In this document: piece after piece, positions 1 through 11,202 of the stretch
Numbering within the stretch: the first letter of the stretch is position 1
How the letters are laid out: each line of letters begins with the position of its first letter
Source of the DNA: Cephalotrichum gorgonifer
Lineage: Eukaryota; Ascomycota; Sordariomycetes; Microascales; Microascaceae
Assembly: GCA_900312665.1 (NCBI GenBank)
Contig: ONZQ02000003.1
Location: 2,075,402 to 2,139,401, forward strand
Direction: 5' to 3'
DNA length: 64,000 nt
The notes under the pieces: generated by a model
What the model was told of the DNA's origin: nothing
The model's database searches: none
What the model saw: only the letters and a program-made list of their open reading frames with translations
Translations under genes and position numbers: made by a program

Positions 1-899
1 CACCAGAATATATCCCAATCCCTATCCCAAACCGAGTCCCAACCATTCCCCTTCGTGCTCCGAATTTGCATTCGCCGTCTCACCCTGTGTGACCACTATC
101 CCCTGAGCTACCACCTAGTATTACCAAGATCATTTTCAAGCAAATGGACATGGTGTAGAAAGCAAAACTCCGACCCGCAGCCAGCCTCAACAATTCAAAG
201 ATAAGCAAAAGAAAGAAAAACCCCGGATCGGCCCCAAACTGTCCAGAAATCAGGCGTGCTCGTGACTCCGCAAACCCCGCTTCATACTCATCTTCTCCTC
301 GCCCGAAGAGGCCCAGTCCGAACTGAATACTTCGCGCCGGTGCTTGACCGAATCGAGAGCAGCGGTTCGTAGTGTCGGACGGACTCGCTCTCCGAGCCTC
401 TAATACCAAAGCTGAAGCACCCATCCCCGAGCCCAGAAAATCACCTGGCACCAGCACCGGATAGCAACTTTTGCTGCTCGACCGCCCCTTGCTTCTCCAC
501 CTCCGGGTATCTGACAAGCGACTGCCCAAAATGAAAGCACACTCCGTATCCATGCTTTCGACTCCGTGCCGTTGAAACTTACCAGTGAGCGACAAAATAC
601 CCCAGAAACATGAACTCCTCCGCATATGCCTTTGCCCGTCGAAAGTGCCCGCTCAGTCCTTTTCCCTTGCACCTCTCCTGCCCGTCGCCAAAAGCACCAG
701 CCCGTCGCCAAATAGAGAGAAAAAAAAAAGACAAACACAAAACAGCAGTCGACCTACACCTCAACCCTCCCCTACCCCATTTATGGGTTTCCTTGCGCCG
801 TCCAAATGAATGCATGTACGAAAATTGCCCGGTATTGTTATCAAATAGTCATCGAGAGTAAGACGGCTCGATGGTTCGAACGGCGACGTATAGACAAGT
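1..899. other. Intergenic, left edge
   Basis: I see no convincing gene here. The open frames on the minus strand at 80-815 have no domain-like features and overlap each other in several frames. The stretch at 715-780 is A-rich and then C-rich, which would fit 3' flank or UTR of the minus-strand gene that ends at 900. A gene extending in from the left of the window cannot be excluded. Confidence 0.4.
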
Positions 900-2535
900 T
901 TAAGCCCAGACGCTGGCCTGTCCTCCCAGACCAGAAGACTGAGGCCAGCCGCTACGTCCCCAGCTGCCAGGAGAAGCTAGGGGCGGTGTCGATCGCTTCG
1001 CGGACGAGTTGGTAACGGGAGTTCCCGAGGGGCGAGTTCCGATGGGAGCAACAGTTGCGCCACCGCTCTGTCCACTCTTGGGTGCGCCGGGAAGCTCCTG
1101 CCGAGGAGGAGAGCCGCCAGGGGATGAGGTACTGGTGCGGTTCGCTGGCTGACCAATAGTGCTGTCGAAGACAGCCTTGCTGTTGGTCGAGTTCGACTGA
1201 GGGCTGGTGGTGCTATTGGGCCGGGATGCGACCTCCTGGGCGGTGTTCTGGGCAGACTCGGCAATGGAAGCGCTCTCGGGGTTACCAGGGAGGTTGCGGC
1301 CGAGGTCATAGGTCGCAGGGGAGGCGCCACGAAGGCTCGCAGGTCCGCTATGGGTGGGAATTCCGGGCCGGATGACGCCATTCTCATCAACGTAGCCGTT
1401 CTTCTCGGCGAAGGGACCCTCCTTGTAGAGGGCACTCCGCTGGCGGGCAATCAACTCTCGTGTTTCCTCCTCGGACATGCCCTTGGGGACGTAGGAGACA
1501 TCGGGGAGAGCAGCTACACGCGAATGATGGTTAGCCTTGGTCCCAGGTCCCAGTCCAGACAAATGATCTACACGAGTGAATTCGGACGGTGTGTTGGGGG
1601 AGCAACATGATGAAAGAAATCGCGCGACGCGGAGGGTATGGTGATGCGAGGAGTGCTAGTGCTCCGGGCCCTGAATTATACATTTCTTTCTCTTTGTGCT
1701 TGTATCTGGGTATTTCTCGAGATAGGTGTTCTTGTGCTATACAGTCGAGGGAGGCCTACTTCGCTGGTATTGCTGCTCCGTGTGCAGGTTTCGAAGCTCT
1801 CGTTCCCGCTGTGCTGCCATCCGTCTCTTTGCCTGCATCATCTGCTCCGCCTCGCTGGACCCGCGAGAGGGCTGGTGGCGTTGGTTGGCATAGAAGCCCT
1901 GGATGTTGGAAGGCGGATGGCCACGGGGGCCCTCACCGCCGTAGTCGGAGCCGTGGGGTTGTCGGGGACCAGCCATGATGGTGGGCCCACGGGAATCTAA
2001 CACAGGGATATGGCATCAGTTTCCGATGGTATCAACGGACTCGCGCCACATAAGCCTTCTCACGAGCGAAGCCTGCCTCGGCCCAAGGCGAAATGAGGTG
2101 GCTCCTTCAGAGATGGACACTAGTACTCACGCCGACCCGATGCACCGTATGACTTTCCGCTCTTCGAGAGATTGTCGAAAGCCCTGTCAACCTCTGTATT
2201 TGCATGTCAGCAGATGACCAGCCACTACTATATGCGGCCCGAGGGCAATATTGATGGGTAGACGACGCGATGACGGTGATTCCCAGCGCAGCATGGGAAG
2301 AGGGTTTCGGGGATGGTGGTCGCGTACCATCAAACTGGTAGAAGAAAGCAAACTCGTCCTGCGAAGTCGGTCCGTTCGCGCCTGAGAAGCATGGGTGTTA
2401 GGAGTCAAGCTATAGATAGGGCGTCAAGGGCGGTGAAAACATACCGCCCCTCGTGGGAGGGACTTGGTGGTCCCAGGTATTCTGGTTAGTAGGCCACTGC
2501 CCGTTCGACGACGACGACGACTCGTAGTATGACAT
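900..2535 (-). CDS. Conserved ascomycete protein, disordered, five exons
   Basis: Five-exon model: 2535-2445, 2381-2328, 2193-2131, 1996-1760 and 1567-900, totalling 370 aa. The exon sum is a whole number of codons. Donors include GTATGT, GTACGC and GTGAGT. The protein starts MSYYESSSSS. A short aromatic segment (DEFAFFYQF) runs on across a splice junction into EVDRAFDNLSKSGK. Next comes a basic coiled segment (MMQAKRRMAAQRERELRN), a second short conserved block (SEEETRELIARQRSALY), and a Ser/Pro/Thr-rich tail ending in QASVWA. This order of blocks matches, from memory, a family of uncharacterised filamentous-fungal proteins; no enzymatic motif is visible. The last donor (GTAGGC at 1759) is weak and was chosen for phase. 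Function unknown; probably intracellular and largely disordered. Confidence 0.75.
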
Positions 2536-3621
2536 TTTTGGCGTTTTAAGAGATAAAAAAATATGGACGACCCGAACAAAGAGCTGCGTTATCCGGCTCA
2601 ATAGGAATGAAATGTACAAGCTTCTATCAGGTCAAAACGGCATTAGCTGAATGTGGCACGGGATTCGATAGAGATCAGGCAGTGATGTGCAGGTATGGGC
2701 TATGTATGCCACACGACCTCGGTAGCCGAGGCCGTCGCGCAAAAAAAACATCTCGGGTAGGCGGCTGCGAGTGATGGTGGAAACGAGGCAGAAAAACAAA
2801 GATGACCGCAAAACCGCGCGCAGATTGGACCAGCAAAACCAGTGTCTCCTGGGGCGTTATGGAAGCCAGATGGCACGCACAATATTAACCTTCGACAGAG
2901 GAAGAAAGTAGACTCGCGATGGATGCGGGTGCACCGAGTAACGTGGAACGCGGGATATTGAGGGAATATGCGCGAAGACTCTCGACTGGTAGAGTCTTGG
3001 CGACTGCGCTTTCGGAGTTGGTAGGCGAAGTTGTCGAGCTCGATGAAATCCCCAAGGTTGCTCGGTTGATGGAAGTGAAAGGGATAAAAAAAATTAACTG
3101 AGGGAGAAGGAGAGGTGTTGGAAGGCCTTGGCCAAGTGGAGAGGTTGCCTGGTTGTGGTTGGCGATAGGGGATGACGGATGGGGAAGAGAGAAAAAATTA
3201 ATGGGGTTTCGGACGGAAGGTGGGCTCTGGGTGGGTGGGAGTGAAGAACGGGGAGGGGGGGGTCTCCCAAGAAAGGAAAGAGCGAGGGTGTAATTGGGAG
3301 TAGCCAGAAGGTCCAAGCCAAGACAAATGACGGTCCATCAAGGCAGGTTGTCCGCTTGGTAGGGTAGGAGCAACGCCAACGCCAAGAATTGATTATTATA
3401 GGCCTTTGTACTTTGGTACAGGGGAGTATTACAAGGGGCTTTAGAGGTAAGGTGCTGCACTCAGCGGCGTCTTTTGGTGGACTTCGGATACATATGGTAC
3501 TGCAATATACCGCACAGTACCTCTTCCTCGTGGGGTCACCCTGCTGGGAGGAGGGCGGGTGACTGGCGTTGAGCGTGAAGGGATTAGGATTCCCTTGCCC
3601 CAGGCTCCTGACATTAACATT

Positions 3622-3920
3622 TGTACGAGTACTTGTATTCGCGGGTGAACGGGAGCATCCATTCTTACGAGAAGTGGTGACAAATACATGCAAGCACGAG
3701 GCACGGCCGGGGTTTGCCGACCTACTCGTGGGTTGTCATCCCAGTCCTCCGGGCTGAAGCGGTCGAGACATGATGACGAGCGACCGCGCTGGTGGCAGTT
3801 CTTACCACGGCGGCGCCCTTTACGACACAGTATACGAGTACAAGCACGAGTACTGCGGGTTTGGCCCAAATGCCTAGATGGAACGACACTGAGCATACAA
3901 GTATTACTCGGACAAGTACA
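3622..3920. repeat. Cluster of GTAC-NN-GTAC words
   Basis: Words built from GTAC spaced by two bases occur at 3622-3636 (tgtacgagtacttgta), 3831-3853 (tatacgagtac followed by cacgagtact) and 3900-3920 (tattactcg, acaagtac). They are short, imperfect and on both strands. They resemble a degenerate hexanucleotide (GTACNN) rather than a classic microsatellite. Confidence 0.6.
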
Positions 3921-4150
3921 ACGGGGGAGGCGGCCGGCGTTGGGGTGATGGCCCGATGGGGGCGAGATGGGGGTGATGAGACGGGGCATATGCTGGATCA
4001 TGGATGGGTGGATAGAAATTACGTCCCATTTCCGGGCAATAGAGTAAGGGTAATTACATTTCCGATAGTCGGCCGTTGTCGCCAGTTCGCCATTTCTCGC
4101 CTCTCATTTCTCAATTCTCACCGGAAGTGTCGCCCTAATATCATGGATGT

Positions 4151-4245
4151 CTACTCGTACCCGGGGCCCGGGGCATGGTCCTCGTTCTTGTACGTAGTAG
4201 TAATAGTAATAGTACGAGTACTCCGTATTACTCGTACGTATTATT
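4151..4245. repeat. GTAC-word cluster with a 9-bp inverted repeat
   Basis: The segment carries ctactcgtac at 4151-4160 and a TAG/TAA-rich tract at 4195-4211. An inverted repeat follows: gtacgagta near 4212 and its reverse complement tactcgtac near 4229, separated by about 8 bases. It could form a small hairpin in single-stranded DNA or RNA. No flanking gene is close enough to suggest an obvious regulatory role. Confidence 0.6.
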
Positions 4246-4684
4246 GAGTAAAGGGGTGGCCCACCATATATCTCCGGTCTCCACACTCATGGATTGATCT
4301 TGTGCTGTGAATCCTACTCCATAATATTGGAACTACTCGTACCTTTGAATTGCGTTGAACGATTGTGGGGTATTCGAATGTGCGCTAAATACGACCAAAA
4401 AAAAGTACGAGTATTCCAGATGAAGATACCTGAGCTCGTTGCTTTCGTTGGCCTTGCTGTTTCCTCGCGGCCATATGGCCGTAGTTGGTACGGGGTGGAA
4501 ATACCTGCTTGGGCTGGACCCCCATCCCTCCTTCCTTCCATGTTGATGAGTGATGAGCTTGACCAGGTAGAATGTATATCCCTGCAACCAGGTGCCGCCC
4601 GTTGTACCGGAAGCGGAAACCGCCTGCTTGTTCCTCGCAAATCGTGATGTAGTTGGTATATAATGGATCTCAGCTGAGGGGACA

Positions 4685-4830
4685 GGTACGAGTACCGTAC
4701 CAGTTGTACAAATTATTATTAAAGTGATGTAATCTCGACGAGCCAAGATCCACTCATCACGCCGTCGCCGGTCTCCGATTGAGGGGCTTGCTTGGCCATA
4801 ATGGCCGTACTCGTATACAAGTACTTGTGC
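4685..4830. repeat. GTAC-word cluster
   Basis: Contains ggtacgagtaccgtacc and ttgtaca at 4685-4710, and gtactcgtatacaagtacttg at about 4807-4827 (parts of overlapping palindromes). Same family of words as the clusters at 3622 and 4151. Confidence 0.6.
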
Positions 4831-7800
4831 CAGTGTATTAATAGCTTACTAAAGGAACATAGTCCGAAGCTGATGAGGACAGCCCCGATATTTCATGGTT
4901 ATCTCCGCGCTCCGAAATCAACCGCGCTGGTCCGGTATACGACCAACTTCTACTCAGTACTAGTTGAATCTATTCCTTTATAGAGCCGCCGTCTGCCCAT
5001 GGCCACGACCCATGCATGGGTCGCACCTGAGCTCTCTTGTCCCACCGAAACAGAGAGAGAGAGTTCAGCAAGGCCCTGGCTGCGTGTCGGGTACCTGCGC
5101 CGCAAATCTCATCCTGCTTTTTCCCATGCAGCCAAAGGAGGGAGCGACAGGCTGGCGTCCGGCACTCCGTCCTGTGACCACCATTTTCGCAACCCACTCC
5201 GGCGCGCAGGTCGATCCTAGGCCGATGCAGACTCTAGAAGGCGAGGAACCGCCCTGCCGCACAGCGAACCCAGGCCGCAAAAAAGCCCAAACCTGATCTT
5301 CGCTGCACGATGAGGAGGCCCATACTGCCTGTGCATGAAACCACGTTGGAACGTTACTCTTCGGGGGGGGGGGGAGTGCCAGATTATCAGGCCGTCCGTA
5401 CCGGCAGCTGGTAACCACTTCCTGGAGAGAGAAGTCATCCCACGATATGCCGTCCTCATAATGCCTCTTCCGGGTAAGATATAGGCTCTAGGTTCCTCGA
5501 TAAATTCGTCTGATGTTCCTTTGTGTTTTTGCGGGAGAGTCCCTCGGGACCGATCTTCCCGCGGAACCCGCCAGGCACGAGGGCGGGTAACGGCCGTTGT
5601 CTCAAACTCTAACCTCGATTTTTTTTTCGTCTTCTTTTTTTCCGGAGCGGCAGGAGCTACCCGCTTGACCCCGGATCGCTGTCTCAAAGCGGGAGACCCT
5701 TTCGACTCTACACGCTCGCCTTTTAACGTGCGTGTGCTTTTACGACAGGAATTACCCTGGGAGCTATGGTTGCCTACAGTTGAGAGGTTCTTCTCCGTCA
5801 TCCCCTTTTCATGCTGCTCTATTAGCCCAAACGCCTCTTCGAGCTCTTGCAGCTAGCTTGTGCTCTATATGTATCAAGTGAGCTACTAGTACTTGTAAAG
5901 TACGAAGCAGAACTGAGGGACGGGTATCACTCGAACAACATGAGATCGGAGGTACGAGTAGCTTCTTGGCGACTGTCCTCACAGTGCAAGTGAAGCCACG
6001 CCACTGGCTAATACATGGAGTGTCCGCCTTCCATGACTCGCGACTCGCGACTTACAACTGGCGGCGCCTCACGCGGGTTATCACCTCATCTCTCTCCCCG
6101 ACGAATCACTTTCATGCCAAGCCGCGACGCCCGGCGTATCGTCACACACCATAATACCTACCCCGTACGAGCGCGGATATGAAAGGAGGAGAGACCCCAC
6201 AGAGCGCAGATGCCTATTCGCGCGCGAGTCGCACCTTGAGAGGTCTCATGCGACAAGCACGACGTCAACCTGACTAAGTGTTGCCCAGCGGGCTTAACTT
6301 AAGGGAGAGTCGGACAACAAGATTCGCATATACGTCGCGTATCAGGAAACAAACCGGGTTCCAGAGACCGACTACTACTGATCAGGTTCCTGAATAAAGA
6401 GGTCCGGTATTGTTAAGTTGCAGGATCAGGAGGGGGAACTTTTTGAAAACTTCTTCGGATCGTTTCCTCCTCTGGCCAAAACCTACGACGTGCCCATGAC
6501 GAGGTGGAGCGAAATGCTCCGGCTGCCGGCGGAGGGACCCTGCATTCTTCCGACCCCCACGGGCCGGTGCGTTTCTAGTCGCATCGAACTCGGCGAAATG
6601 ATGCCCACCAGAAACGCATGCCAAGCCCGCTGGGACATGGCCAAGTTCTTATGATCCGTACCTCGAGACCATGCCTTTCCCTCTCCCCGGTTTTTGTGCG
6701 GGAAGGATTTCTCGAACAAGGGGAGGTGGGAGGGGCAGCTCTTGGCAAAGGCGTTTGTGAGACACTCGGGAGCTCAGGTCTCGACCCTTGTCCCTGTCAA
6801 AACAAGCACCGCGGGAGAGATTTTTTTACGAGCAGGAAGGACTAACACTTGTACCTCGTTTTGGTCCTGGCATGACGGATCTATTAATAATACATATCAC
6901 TACCTGATTCGTATAATTCCCACACAGGAATCGCGATGAGAAGTGAGCTGAGGTCCCGGGGCGGTATTAGAAGTCCCTTAGGTTGATGTGCACATCATAT
7001 GGATGGGACGAGGACAAAGCTGAGAGTTTCTTCGCATTTTCTTTCCTTTTTTTCTCTTTTTGGCTCTCCTTGCCGGATTGCCGAAGGGGACTTCCCACGC
7101 GAGCCAGCGACATTAACCCCGGAGGCTGAGACGGATATGAGGCCCTGTTCCGGGGTAGTGATCCGAAAGGCGGCGCCCTGAGAGGCTTAGATCCGGCACT
7201 CTCCTTTGATCTGATTGCCGCTCACTTCATGCGTTTATCGTCGCATCGCCCATCGGGCGGTAATGTACCCCATGTCACTCGGACCACAATGTCGGGTCCG
7301 AGACTGGAGTACTGTCGGGGGAGGGGGGAGAGGGTATGGATACTGTACTTATCTCCGAAGTATAGATTAGTAGGAGAGTGGTCTGATGAGTGAATCGATG
7401 GAGACGATCTTTACTTGTAGATACAGAATGGACACCGAGCCCTATCCGCTCGCCCTGACTGGCACAGTCTTGGAAAATACCTAGAAGGCCGTGCTACCTG
7501 CTAATCTAACGATGAGGTCCGTTTTATGACGCTCGTTTAGGCGACAAGGACGAACTACACGCATTCTCGCGGGCTTATAAGCAGACCACGGCTCGTGAGC
7601 CTTTTTAGGGGATACGGGAGGGAAATCAAATAAAGAGCCAAGAGCGCACCGGCGTGGGGCAAGACCGGTACCGATGCAATCCGACTTTCCACATGTCGGG
7701 CTTCTATTTCCAGGGACGCCCGCCCATTTTGATGCTTCACGGCGCCTGCTAAGTTTGAATGTAAGGGTAGGTGGAACGACCTCCCGCCTCCTATTACCGC

Positions 7801-8048
7801 GTAAATGGAGCCCGAGGCCTACTCTATCCTGCTATGGATATCCTCGTAAAATCGTATGTAATACATCCTAAACAGAAGAAAGAAAAGCATAGCCCCATAG
7901 CCGAGAGGCATGGAAGCGACGCTACCTAGAACGCCGTATATATCCAACATCATGATACCCAAAACGCCTTTTGTACTCCCCCCTCTCATTGCCAAAATAG
8001 AAGAAGGTCTCCTGAGGAAAACACATGTCTATACAACGGCGGGTTGCT

Positions 8049-9661
8049 TCACCCCGTCTCCCACCAGTCGACCTCGAGGTCAACGCCCACACTGTCGAGA
8101 TACCACGCGACGAGGCACTCGACGGCGCAGGGCACCGGCGAGGGACAGTCTTCGAGCCGGGGCCCCATGGGGACGACACCACAGCCGGAGAAGTCGCGGT
8201 GGGCGGTGCCGTGAGCCCCCAAGGCTAGCGGGAGGACGGAGGGGAGGGTGGCATGTAGGTTTAGGTAGTGGGACATGGACGCGGGGGTGCCATAGGTGAT
8301 ATACTCGGAGGCCGCTGTTGCCGAGTTAGACTGGGAGCAAGTCCAGGGAGGGGGCTGCGCAAGAAATAGGTAACAAGAGAAGACAGAATCAACGGTAGGG
8401 GTTAGGAAATGGGAGACGGGTGATGGAACATACCGATGCCGACGCCGCCCGTCATGCGCGGGCAGAACAAGTAACCAGCGCCGGGATCCCTCACGACCAC
8501 CAGCTTCCCCGCCAGCTCCTCAAGCGCCCTGAACCCGGGTGCCTCCCCCTCGCGACCAAACGGCACGTCCGCGCGCATGGCCAGCACCGTATCGTGGAGG
8601 ACACCGCTCCTGACACTCCACTCCCACCACGCCCTCCCCGCGTCGTAGAGACTCTCCAGCCTCCCGCTCATCCCGCTGACCGCCTCGTGACAGCGTTCCA
8701 GCTCCCTCCCGTCGTGCCTGTCCAGATCCTCCTCTGCTGCCTCCGGCGCGGGGCTCACCTCCACCGAGCGGAGGGCATCCCCGTAGCACCCCCTCAGTTC
8801 CGCCTCGATGCCCGCCTTCGCGCCGTCGTCCGAGTCCTCGAAGAACACGCTCGCGAAGACGTCGATGGCCGAGAACGAGGCGTAACCAAGGGGTATCTGC
8901 GCACAGGCGCCGCGCTTGTACGCGCCGGAGAGGATCACGGCCAGGGACCGCGATTCCTCGCGCTCGGAGGTCGGGACGTAGAGGTCGCAGGCGCCGGCCA
9001 GCGTCAGCCTCCCCGAGCCGGAGAGCTCGAGGCGGCCGGCATGGAGGGTGTTGCTGCTGGAGTTCGTGCGCGCATGCGGGGTGCAGGCCGGGACGAGGTT
9101 GCTGTGCCAGAGGACCTCTTCCCCGCCATCTATCGGCGCGGTTACTTCGAGGACCATGTGGTCGCCGGCCCTGGCGGTGATGCTCACGCGCGCCCCGGCC
9201 GCGTGCGCGTGTGGGTTCCCGGTTCCCGTGGACCATAGTATGTTGGGGGATCCGTCCGCCCCCCGGGACCGGAGGACGAGATTCCCATCCCGCTGGAGAG
9301 TGAGGGTGGACCTGCCGTCGGGCGACTCCAGGACGGGCCTCTTGTTGGACAGCACCAGTCCTTCCGGGTCCGGGTATATGAAGCTCGTGCTCGTGGTGCT
9401 CCCCGGCGCCGGCGTCCTCTTCGGCGGCAGCGGCAGTTCCGGCTCGCTCTCGGGTTCCACGGCAACGGTGGACGCCGGGCTCGTCACTGCCGGCGTACCC
9501 GGTTTAGGAATGCGCACATCGTCTCCTAGGTCGGGTAGGCTCGTTAGGTCGGGCAGCTGCGTGGGGCTCGAGAGGAAGAAGACGACGAGCGCCAGGAGTA
9601 AGAGGATGGTGACGGGGGCGAAGCGTTTCCCGGGGATGAAGCCATGCCAGCGGCAGAGCAT
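8049..9661 (-). CDS. Membrane-anchored bulb-type lectin domain protein
   Basis: Two exons: 9661-8434 and 8314-8049, 497 aa. The GTATGT donor at 8433 and the ACAG acceptor at 8315 (preceded by CTAAC) keep the frame. Residues about 14-31 (APVTILLLLALVVFFLSS) are a signal anchor, giving a predicted type II topology. A Pro-rich linker follows. Residues about 105-205 carry a bulb-lectin repeat with the hallmark QRDGNLVL and a LWSTGTG segment. The C-terminal half is different: it begins with SLAVILSGAYKRG and SAIDVFASVFFED and ends with a Cys-rich block (DFSGC, LEDCPSPVPCAVECL) before VDWWETG. That half resembles, weakly, a nucleotide-sugar-dependent glycosyltransferase fold (inference only). Likely Golgi or cell-surface. 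Lectin call good; catalytic role unproven. Confidence 0.78.
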
Positions 9662-11202
9662 GTCGGCTTCCTTTTTTATCTTCTGGGATGTTGTCGAGGA
9701 GATTGGGGGTTTTTTCTACTCGGCGCGCCTGTTCATCTTTGTCGTCCTCCTGAGCCACTTCGTCATGGAATCGGGATGGCTGGGAGAGAGGGAGAAAGAA
9801 GAAGCAAAGAGCTATGCCACATTGACAAAAAGAGTAAGGGAACAGGCGAGGAGCCGCGACGTGGCTGCCGGAGAGTGCGGATGGGATAAATGGAACCTAA
9901 AAATACTAAACACTCCTACATCTTGGCACGATCGACCCATGGTTTCCTCAAGTAGCGAAGGAACGGCGGAAGGATCAAGGCTGCCGCACAAGGATAAGGT
10001 AGCGCCCTATCAGGAGTCGTAGCAGTTCCCGGCGGGAAGTATTAAGATCCCGAGCACACCTACCTAATACCTCGAGGGAACAAAAGCATTTCCACCTACT
10101 TGCGTCACGTTTGAACTGCCCAGTCCCGTCCCTTCCGCGACGGCTCACATGTAAAATCCTCGTATTAGTGCTTCGAATCCGAGTTTGGGTCGCGTTCTTC
10201 GGGATCGCTTTGGAAGGATTGCCCCGCAGACACAAGGTGGAAACTCGTGGTGACTTGCCTATCTAGGCATGGTTCAGGGCAATGCGCGAGGAGCGGGCCA
10301 CCTCCGGGTCACCGGTAGGCCGCTCCATTCAGTTAGTTTTTCATAGTGGATAGGTAGTCTAACTCGAACAAGTATTCGTACTTTATGTTGGGCCAGGAGT
10401 TGGTGTGGGAGGTGCTGGCACTGAAACGAGAATTATTCTTAATACCTGCCCTCGTACTGTAGTACAAGTAAGTAGGTATTAATACATGTGCACATGGCTG
10501 TACGGAGTACGCATTAATAATAGTACTTGTAGGGGTGCACCTTCGGAGTATTCAAATTGGCCGCCGCCCGGCGCCACATCGGGGCCACGGACGGCAGGGG
10601 CAACCCGCCTTGGCTGGTACGAAGGTACTTCGTATTATCAATCACAGTACTCATAGTTGCACTGAGTTCAAGCCATACTCTGGAAGCGAGATCCGTCTTA
10701 ACCTTATCTTGGACATTGCAGATCTAGAATATTTTCAATGTTTTCCACACGCTAATAGCTAATACGGGAAGGCGACATAGTAGTACTAACCGGTTCACAG
10801 CGTACTAGTAGTGTACTCACAATTGTACAACTAGGGACGACCACGACAGGCGAAAGGAAAGCTCCATTGTGCTGCATGTCCCAGAACTTTTGCGGGGACA
10901 GGGGGGATCAGAGGAACATTACGTGCACAAAGTTAGGTCTTAATATCGAATTGAAAACAGCCTATCCAAACCCGGATCCTTCGGGCCAGGAGCCGGTTCT
11001 ACAGGTACAATACCGTCTTAACAGAGGGCGCATGCCCAAGCATCTCCGACCTAGAGACCCGAGAGATCCGAGTTCAATTAGGCCCATTGCCCCAAACTAT
11101 TCCATGTAAATAAGTCACAACTCCAGCACATCGCGCCGCTCTCCTGCCAAAAGACACCTCCCTCTGCTTCTCTCCTCCCCAAGACTTCAGCTTCTCCCCT
11201 CC
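9662..11202. other. Intergenic between lectin and transporter genes
   Basis: No gene supported. Both flanking genes are on the minus strand, so this holds the lectin gene promoter (near 9662-10000) and the 3' flank of the transporter gene. The plus-strand ORF at 9048-10022 is largely the antisense shadow of the lectin gene. Between 10370 and 10830 GTAC words are dense. Confidence 0.5.
10372..10830. repeat. Dense GTAC-word region
   Basis: Scattered words include acaagtattcgtact (10370s), ctcgtactgtagtacaag (10450s), gtacggagtac and tagtacttgtag (10500-10530), ggtacgaaggtacttcg (10617-10634), gtactagtagtgtactc (10800s) and ttgtacaa (10820s). Density is far above that of neighbouring coding DNA. 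Confidence 0.55.

Larger units (their letters stand above)
2536..8048. other. 5.5 kb gene-poor interval
   Basis: No gene can be supported. Open frames such as 3094-3693 (-), 3441-4001 (-) and 5217-5801 (-) lack domains, consistent codon bias and splice-linked continuation. The interval holds many GTAC-containing words (listed separately), a G-run near 5365, and T-rich tracts near 5620 and 7030. Homopolymers and mixed composition fit decayed intergenic DNA. I did not find paired long terminal repeats, terminal inverted repeats or transposase/reverse-transcriptase motifs, although heavily mutated relics would be missed by eye. Confidence 0.5.

Noticed and set aside
3094..4001. 199- and 186-aa minus-strand ORFs
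   Set aside because: Overlapping in different frames with low-complexity Pro/Ser/His composition; no homologue recognised.
5217..5801. 194-aa minus-strand ORF
   Set aside because: Lysine- and arginine-rich, no domain, no start context or splice-linked exon; sits in gene-poor DNA with poly-T tracts.
9048..10022. 324-aa plus-strand ORF over the lectin gene
   Set aside because: It is antisense to the lectin coding region, which has clear motifs on the other strand; the frame is open because of GC-rich codon bias.
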